The translations under genes and the position numbers were made by a program. DNA of 64,000 bases from Desulfobotulus mexicanus (GTDB lineage: Bacteria > Desulfobacterota > Desulfobacteria > Desulfobacterales > ASO4-4), in NCBI RefSeq assembly GCF_006175995.1, contig NZ_VDMB01000012.1:224-64223 (forward strand), in the 5' to 3' direction. The notes beneath the pieces were generated by a model. That model worked only from the letters and a program-made list of their open reading frames with translations. It did not search any database and had not been told where the DNA came from. Below, in pieces: positions 58,849 to 64,000 of the stretch (the first letter of the stretch is position 1; each line of letters begins with the position of its first letter).

Positions 58849-59735
58849 AATCTTATCAAAATATCTCTGCTTCAGTAAGACAGCGCCTCCTTAACCGGTC
58901 GAAAGCAGACAATCGCTCATTTAATGAACTGCTCCAGTATTATGCTATGGAGCGTTTCCTGTATCGTCTGTCCCTATCATGCCACTCACAGGATTACATC
59001 CTGAAAGGGGCTCTTATGCTCAGGGCATGGAATGCTCCGGAGTTCAGGCCGACCATGGACATTGATATGCTTGGAAGAACCTGGAACCAAGAGAAAAATA
59101 TCATCTCTCAGATCCGTAACATTCTTGCTGTGACGGTTGATCCTGACGGTCTGAGTTTTGATCCGGAATCAATTCTGGCTGAAAAAATAACCGAAGATGC
59201 TGATTATGAAGGAGTTCGGGTAAGATTTCGTGGTTTTTTGGGAACCGCCAGAATCACGATACAAATGGATATTGGTTTTGGAGATATCGTCTATCCGGAA
59301 CCTGAGAGGGCAGAGCTTCCATGTATGCTGGATTTCCCTGCCCCATCCTTACTTTGTTACAGCCGGGAGAGTGCCATTGCTGAAAAGTTTGAGGCAATGA
59401 TCAAGCTTGGGCACTTGAACAGCCGTATGAAAGATTTTTATGATATCTGGCTTTTGTCCCGTCAGTTTCAATTTGAACTCAGCAATCTTGCAGAGGCTGT
59501 AAAGCTTACGTTCGGACAGCGCAGGACGGAATTAAGACATCCTATAGAAGCTTTTTCTGCGCATTTTGGCTTATCACGGCAAACCATGTGGACCGCATTT
59601 TGTAAAAGATTGAAACAGGATCACGTGCCTGCATCTTTTCAGGGCATAACGGCAGCAGTGGAATCGTTTTTAGATCCGGTCATTAAAGGTGTTTCGGACG
59701 ACATTGTCTGGAAACCGGCAGGTCCTTGGTCATAA
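58845..59735 (+). CDS. abiEii: AbiEii/AbiGii nucleotidyltransferase toxin
   Basis: A 296-residue nucleotidyltransferase-fold toxin. The active-site pattern is KGALML (54-59) followed by TMDIDML (70-76), with the paired metal aspartates 72 and 74. Later, ESAIAEKFEAMIKLGHLNSRMKDFYDI-type sequence (about 185-211) is a family hallmark. AbiEii proteins add nucleotides to targets such as tRNA and cause abortive infection after phage attack. Translation is coupled to abiEi by an ATGA overlap. Confidence 0.92.
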   Translation: MKSYQNISASVRQRLLNRSKADNRSFNELLQYYAMERFLYRLSLSCHSQDYILKGALMLRAWNAPEFRPTMDIDMLGRTWNQEKNIISQIRNILAVTVDPDGLSFDPESILAEKITEDADYEGVRVRFRGFLGTARITIQMDIGFGDIVYPEPERAELPCMLDFPAPSLLCYSRESAIAEKFEAMIKLGHLNSRMKDFYDIWLLSRQFQFELSNLAEAVKLTFGQRRTELRHPIEAFSAHFGLSRQTMWTAFCKRLKQDHVPASFQGITAAVESFLDPVIKGVSDDIVWKPAGPWS

Positions 59736-60073
59736 TTGCTTTTGCCAAATAGCTTGCCATAAGTGGTCTTTTTTTTTCGGAAGGAAAGACACGACACCTC
59801 TGTGCAGAACTACGTGAGGAAACAACAAAGTGGGTGTCCTATGGTCGTAGAGACAGGCTCTTTTTAAAGTGCTTGGGAGTGGGTACCAAATAGTGTACGC
59901 TTTATCCGACTTTCAGGAATGTAAAGAACAAAGTGGGTGTCCTGTGGTTGTGTGGTTGTTGACGAGGCTTCAAAAAGATATCTTCAAGGCGTTTGAAGTC
60001 AAAGAGCCTGAGTAGGTATAAGAAAAGCCGGGATTTCAGGTCCTATGTGTGGTGATGGTGCTTCATTGGTGTC
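59736..60073. other. Gene-free stretch with repeated AAAGTGGGTGTCC motif
   Basis: The motif AACAAAGTGGGTGTCCT followed by a TGG occurs at 59823 and 59927, with a partial TTGGTGTCCTATGG at 60066. Looser copies appear at 50655 (AAGTGGGTGTCC) and 52268. No gene or other structure seen here. Confidence 0.5.
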
Positions 60074-60955
60074 CTATGGTGCTTCATTGCCCAACAGTAA
60101 TCTATGAAGAGCGTCAGGCATCAATTCCATAAGTTCTTCAGAAAAAATTTCAAAAAAATTTGTTAGATGGCATATATTGTCCATTGTAATTGGAAGGTTA
60201 TGCGTTTGAGCATGTATTTTTAATAGCACAAATTGTCGATTTGACCGAAACAGTTGTTTAGCGAGTTCTTGTTTCGTATTGAGCAAATTGATTAGCTCTT
60301 CAGAAAGGTGGGATCCTTGAAAATTAAGGCGAAATTTATTTCTTAGCATTGATTCCCATTGTTTAAGTTTGTAGTGCTGCCAAGCTAAACTTTCGAATAT
60401 TTTTACCATTGTCCATTCAGAGGTTTCTAATGATGCAAGGACCCCGTTTAGCATTCGACTTAAATTGTCAAACGATTCCCAGTCGTTTTTGCATTTATAT
60501 CGTAGATCATGTTCAACCTCATGCCATCCTTCTGATAATATAGTTCTAACTTGAACTTCAAATGTATTGTCGATGCAGTCAGTATTATAATAATTAGAAA
60601 GTGAAGTATCGTACTCAGTTGGGATAGAAAAAACCATGTTTAGTCGGGAAGGCCCAAAACTAAATACATCTGGTGCATCTTTCACAATTTCGATATTATT
60701 GAAATGTGATTTTAAAAGTGTAACAACTAAATCAACGTCATCAGGGAAATATAGTGCTATTCTAATTCCGATAACATCTTGAATTAATTTTTTACCCTTT
60801 GAATATTTCCCTGGGTTTCGACTGATTTTATCCGCTACAGATTTATTTTGTTTGGACCGATAAAATACACGAAAAAGTAAACCAACTCCGTATAGAATGG
60901 ATTCAATCTCTTGAGCTATTGATTTTGCAATTGATGATGTAGAATATAAATTCAT
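60074..60955 (-). CDS. RelA/SpoT-fold protein, putative effector coupled to a NACHT ATPase
   Basis: A 293-residue soluble protein of the (p)ppGpp synthetase fold. QDVIGIRIALYFPDD (about 59-73) and FEVQVRTILSEGWHEVEHDLRYK (starting at 132, the QxRT..W..xEH.LRYK pattern) are the core hallmarks of RelA/SpoT synthetases and toxic small alarmone synthetases (ToxSAS). The usual G-loop GYRSLH is replaced by GPSRLN, so the guanine-stacking tyrosine is missing and the substrate may differ. No hydrolase, TGS or ACT domain. ATG 60955 is chosen; GTG 60964 is possible. It directly follows the NACHT gene, whose stop overlaps this start region. Strongly A+T-rich. Confidence 0.82.
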   Translation of the reverse strand: MNLYSTSSIAKSIAQEIESILYGVGLLFRVFYRSKQNKSVADKISRNPGKYSKGKKLIQDVIGIRIALYFPDDVDLVVTLLKSHFNNIEIVKDAPDVFSFGPSRLNMVFSIPTEYDTSLSNYYNTDCIDNTFEVQVRTILSEGWHEVEHDLRYKCKNDWESFDNLSRMLNGVLASLETSEWTMVKIFESLAWQHYKLKQWESMLRNKFRLNFQGSHLSEELINLLNTKQELAKQLFRSNRQFVLLKIHAQTHNLPITMDNICHLTNFFEIFSEELMELMPDALHRLLLGNEAP

Positions 60956-60960
60956 AGTAT

Positions 60961-63099
60961 TCACTCATTGGTTAAAATTGTTTTAATTTCATCATAGTTT
61001 TCTTTAATATTGAGTATGTATGAATTGTCTTTTTGTGGCAGCAACAACTCACGCTGAACAAGTTCTTCAATCGCTTTTGATATTAATCGATGTTTATTGG
61101 GGGGGGTTCCTTTGTAAAGGGTTGAAGTGCGTTTTCGAAGTGTCGCATTAGGTCTTCCGGGAGGCCAAAATCTTTCTAAGATATCTTTCGACAGGTCTAA
61201 ATCATGGATGTAATCCCGATTTTCATGAGCGTTCAATTCTTTAAATAGTTCTTCAAGAGATGTAGATGAATTAAACAGACAACCTCTTTCCCAAAATTTC
61301 GCATTGGCATCAATGGTAACAACATTGGAACAGTTGCGGAATATACATTCACAGAAACCGATATCATTTGAAAAAAAATTTAATTCAAATATACAAGATG
61401 AAAATATGCATTTACTAAATGTACAGTTGGAAAAATGACTATCTTTAGCAAAAGAGATATTCTCAAATTTAACTTCTTCAAAGGTTGCGTTTTCGAATAA
61501 ACCGTTAGGACGGCCTAATAAATTTAAATCTACAATTAAACGTAATTGTGGTTCACCTGCTAACCGCACAAGTTCAAGCATATCCCACAATTTTTTTCGT
61601 TTAGTTTTAGACTGAGCCGAAAATGCGGTTACAATTCTATCAATTTGTCCGTCGGAGCCAGCATAGTCGCTACCTTCACTTATGAGTTCCCCTTGTAAAG
61701 TTCCAAGTATGAAATCATTTATAAACCCAATGAGATTTTTTATAGGTACTCTATCGAGAAGAGCATGTACCAGCAATTTATCGATTACTTCATCTATGTT
61801 TACTTTTTCTGAACCGATATATAAGTCACATGCTTTATTTATAATTTTAACATTGTTGATATCATTATAAATTGTTGATCGTATTGAATCAGGAGTATCC
61901 ATTGTTATATCTTGCTTAAGTAAGGATGATGCAATGCTTTTCAATATCAAAATTTGATCTTCAGGTTCAATGCGAAGGTCTTGACGTTTTTTTTCTCTTA
62001 ATAGCATGGCTTTAAAATAAAAATTAACTATTTCGTCAGGATTAGAACAAATATTATTAAAATATTCTTCCGATTGTTTCTCGAGAAAACTTAAAAGTAC
62101 AGGATTTGATAATTGTTCAATAGGCACTCCAGAATTTTGTAATTTTTTCTTTTTCCTTTTTCCTAGCCAATCGTCTATTCGAGGAGTTTGCAAAATTATA
62201 CGATGAACGGAGCAACCTTTTGCTTCTAATCTCTCAACCCATTCTTCAAAATTTTGGCTTGTAAATACTGCCGTTCTTCTTGTAGTTACTAGGATTTTAG
62301 CTTGATTTTGAAGTAGACTCGCTATTGTGTCAAGCATTGGCTCGGAATCGAGAAAGTCATCATCAATATCAGAATCTTTGGATTTTTTAGTAAGAAGCTC
62401 ATCAAAACCATCAACAATTAAAGGGATTCTTCCATGGCGGATTTCATCAGTTACTGCAATTGAGGGTAATGTGAAGTTTCTATCAATTTCGTCAAGGAGT
62501 ACATACCTAAATATTCTTGCGCCACGGTTACGCGAAAGTTCTGTAAAAATTGGTATCACATCATTTTTGTGTGTAAGTATCCATGAAAGAATTTCCACCG
62601 CTGTGCAAGTTTTACCGAAACCAGCAGCGGCCTCAAGAAAAACAATATGAGGGCCATCTTCTGAAAAAACAGACGCAATAGTTTCAATGATTTCTTTTTC
62701 ACCAATTTTAGATATTGAAGATGATTCCACCTCAAATGGAGCAGGAACATAAGAGTAGTCAAAACCAAGATATTTTGTTTGGTTTGTCTTGAATTTTCTA
62801 CATAAATTCAATAGCCTATTTCTTGATGGTAAAATTTGAAAAAAAACATCAAATAAAGTTTGATGTGCATCAGCATCGCGTGAATATTTTTGAACTCTTG
62901 TTGAATAACCTATAGATTGTAGCTCATGCTCTATTCGTTGGATGTTTGCATTTGAAATAAGTGGAACAATTTCAGCATTGTAAAAATGGCCTTGCTGTAT
63001 TGTATAGACTCTAACATCTGAATACTTTGTTTTGAAAACTGTAAAGCCATATTTTAAGTATGCATTATCTAAAATCTTTGTCCGAATATGGAAACTCAT
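60961..63099 (-). CDS. NACHT/STAND-type ATPase with pentapeptide-like repeats
   Basis: A 712-residue protein. An N-terminal region (1-145) of unknown type precedes a NACHT NTPase with Walker A EAAAGFGKT (156-164), the Walker B-like LIVDGFDELL (227-236) whose GFDEL is typical of NACHT, and sensor VTTRRTAVF (271-279). A helical region follows (about 300-530), then short F..N/F..C repeats (about 535-590: FENATFEEVKFENISF and later FSNCTFSKCIF) that look like pentapeptide repeats, then a C-terminal winged-helix-like part. GGAG is seven bases before the ATG. Bacterial NACHT proteins are phage sensors; this one is coupled to a RelA/SpoT-fold gene. Confidence 0.82.
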   Translation of the reverse strand: MSFHIRTKILDNAYLKYGFTVFKTKYSDVRVYTIQQGHFYNAEIVPLISNANIQRIEHELQSIGYSTRVQKYSRDADAHQTLFDVFFQILPSRNRLLNLCRKFKTNQTKYLGFDYSYVPAPFEVESSSISKIGEKEIIETIASVFSEDGPHIVFLEAAAGFGKTCTAVEILSWILTHKNDVIPIFTELSRNRGARIFRYVLLDEIDRNFTLPSIAVTDEIRHGRIPLIVDGFDELLTKKSKDSDIDDDFLDSEPMLDTIASLLQNQAKILVTTRRTAVFTSQNFEEWVERLEAKGCSVHRIILQTPRIDDWLGKRKKKKLQNSGVPIEQLSNPVLLSFLEKQSEEYFNNICSNPDEIVNFYFKAMLLREKKRQDLRIEPEDQILILKSIASSLLKQDITMDTPDSIRSTIYNDINNVKIINKACDLYIGSEKVNIDEVIDKLLVHALLDRVPIKNLIGFINDFILGTLQGELISEGSDYAGSDGQIDRIVTAFSAQSKTKRKKLWDMLELVRLAGEPQLRLIVDLNLLGRPNGLFENATFEEVKFENISFAKDSHFSNCTFSKCIFSSCIFELNFFSNDIGFCECIFRNCSNVVTIDANAKFWERGCLFNSSTSLEELFKELNAHENRDYIHDLDLSKDILERFWPPGRPNATLRKRTSTLYKGTPPNKHRLISKAIEELVQRELLLPQKDNSYILNIKENYDEIKTILTNE

Positions 63100-63193
63100 A
63101 AATAATCTCCGGTGGAAGATTAATAATTAAAATTTTAAACATGTTCGTTTCAAACTAAAATGCGATGTATACATTGAGACCGAACGTGGAGGT

Positions 63194-63231
63194 CACCGGC
63201 GCTGAGCGACTTTATCGCACAGCATCCGGTG
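63194..63231. repeat. Palindromic hairpin upstream of the NACHT gene
   Basis: CACCGG-C-GCTGAGCG pairs with CGCACAGC-AT-CCGGTG around ACTTTAT, a long imperfect hairpin, followed at 63240 by GGGTTAGGGTTA. It has the look of a dispersed palindromic or attC-like unit. It lies in the 236-base gap before the NACHT gene. Confidence 0.45.
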
Positions 63232-63335
63232 GGCCGCAGGGTTAGGGTTACGAAGGTTGTCAATATACCTTATTAAATTTGGTGTTTCATTTTAAACATG
63301 GATTTTGAACGGCATAGGCGGTTTATCGGTGTTTT

Positions 63336-64000
63336 TCAACTGCTTAGGTTTGAATTGCCAAAATGTTGGGATGAGTTATCAAGTATCTCCGCTTTGTTCA
63401 CCTTGAACAGCACGTTATTTGTGCTCAGCTCCCAGAGACAATTGAAATGTTGTTCTAACGCCTGTTGAAGTCGGCTGTCCTCAACAACAAATGCGGGAGA
63501 CAGCGTTCCTCGCTTGTGACTGAGATATGTTCCCATGACTGATAATTGATAGCCTCCATAGTAGAAAAGAGTTGAGTATGCCTCATTAAACATACGAACT
63601 TCAAAGGTGCCTCGTGCCTGCTTTGCCACGGCGGATATGCCCTTGTACGTCTGTTTGATCGACCCCTGAGCCGCCGCCTGAAGAGAAAGTGACAGATCTG
63701 GGCTTCCAAAGTCCTTTGAGAGATTTTGATAACACGGGAGTATGGGCGATTTTGGATGCAATACGAGTACTCGAACATCGCAGCCCCCCATGACCTTTTC
63801 CGCTAACACATGGTTTCCAGGTGCATCTGTAAAAAAGGATTTCTGTGTTATTCCTATAAGATCTATTCTGGAAGACTTTGGGGCAGCACGAACGTCGTCT
63901 GTGATTTGCTGGTCAAAGGATTTTCGTTGAAGTGAGAAGTCCCTTACACCAAGTGCGCGTCTATGCTGTAGGAGTAGCTCTTCAATGTCGCTAATTGTCT
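63336..64000 (-). CDS. C-terminal part of an unidentified protein, running off the window
   Basis: The frame is open without a stop from 63336 through the right edge, so the gene starts outside the window; a GTG at 63809 is only an internal codon. The 220 residues visible include SSRIDLIGITQKSFF and GCDVRVLVLHPKSPILPCYQNL, a strand-turn pattern like PLD-fold/DUF5919-type domains that follow regulators or defence proteins. No HKD motif is present in the visible part, so the assignment is weak. It is read in the same direction as the NACHT pair. Confidence 0.6.
   Translation of the reverse strand, partial: TISDIEELLLQHRRALGVRDFSLQRKSFDQQITDDVRAAPKSSRIDLIGITQKSFFTDAPGNHVLAEKVMGGCDVRVLVLHPKSPILPCYQNLSKDFGSPDLSLSLQAAAQGSIKQTYKGISAVAKQARGTFEVRMFNEAYSTLFYYGGYQLSVMGTYLSHKRGTLSPAFVVEDSRLQQALEQHFNCLWELSTNNVLFKVNKAEILDNSSQHFGNSNLSS

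Overview
The window (64 kb, no ends recognised as contig ends) reads like the chromosome of an anaerobic Desulfobacterota-type bacterium, probably a sulfate-reducer relative. The supporting signs are a selenocysteine system (selB, and a selD that is itself a selenoprotein), HemW beside a second radical SAM protein, an F0 operon (atpZ-atpI-atpB-atpE) separated from the F1 genes, DUF2333, UPF0210/ACT and YuxH-type EAL-HDOD proteins. This is inference from gene content; no species is claimed.

Layout. 0-8.8 kb: the 5S end of an rRNA operon, nagZ, mltG, two radical SAM genes, DUF2333, selB, then tRNA-His and tRNA-Arg. 8.8-16.5 kb: a 7.7 kb integrated element that uses the 3' end of tRNA-Arg(TCG) as its attachment site. 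A 48-bp direct repeat marks both ends, all genes lie on the minus strand (tyrosine integrase, AlpA-like regulator, DUF5681 protein, primase/ATPase and three unknowns), and an iteron-like cluster of TTATGACC repeats lies beyond the primase. It resembles the core of a phage satellite. 16.9-18.8 kb: a two-gene AAA ATPase + DUF4276 module, probably anti-phage, and a broken GxxExxY gene.

18.9-50.6 kb is mostly housekeeping: cls, rsmG, ileS-lspA-holA-pyk, eno, pyrG, a cold-shock gene with a long leader, padR-chrA, a cupin with a perfect FNR-type box, comF, an SMR pump, nitrilase-pgeF, selD with an in-frame UGA and a SECIS-like hairpin, the F0 genes, uvrA, pdxA and UPF0210-ACT. The c subunit carries a Na+-type binding signature. 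A candidate structured RNA lies at about 34.6-34.9 kb on the minus strand. Three copies of a roughly 230-390 bp MITE-like repeat, two of them carrying a nested 70-75 bp hairpin element, sit at 28.0, 39.9 and 43.7 kb.

50.8-64 kb is accessory: a small cytochrome c, a solute-binding protein, a DUF1566 protein, a chemoreceptor, a QueG-like ferredoxin protein, an EAL-HDOD protein, and two related fragments of a Y1-type transposase. It ends in a visibly A+T-rich defence cluster: the AbiEi/AbiEii toxin-antitoxin pair with an inverted-repeat operator touching its start codon, then a translationally coupled pair made of a NACHT/STAND ATPase with pentapeptide-like repeats and a divergent RelA/SpoT-fold protein, then the C-terminal part of a further gene running off the right edge. 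The NACHT + RelA/SpoT pair is the best candidate here for an undescribed immune system: a sensor ATPase that would switch on a nucleotide-transferring toxin.
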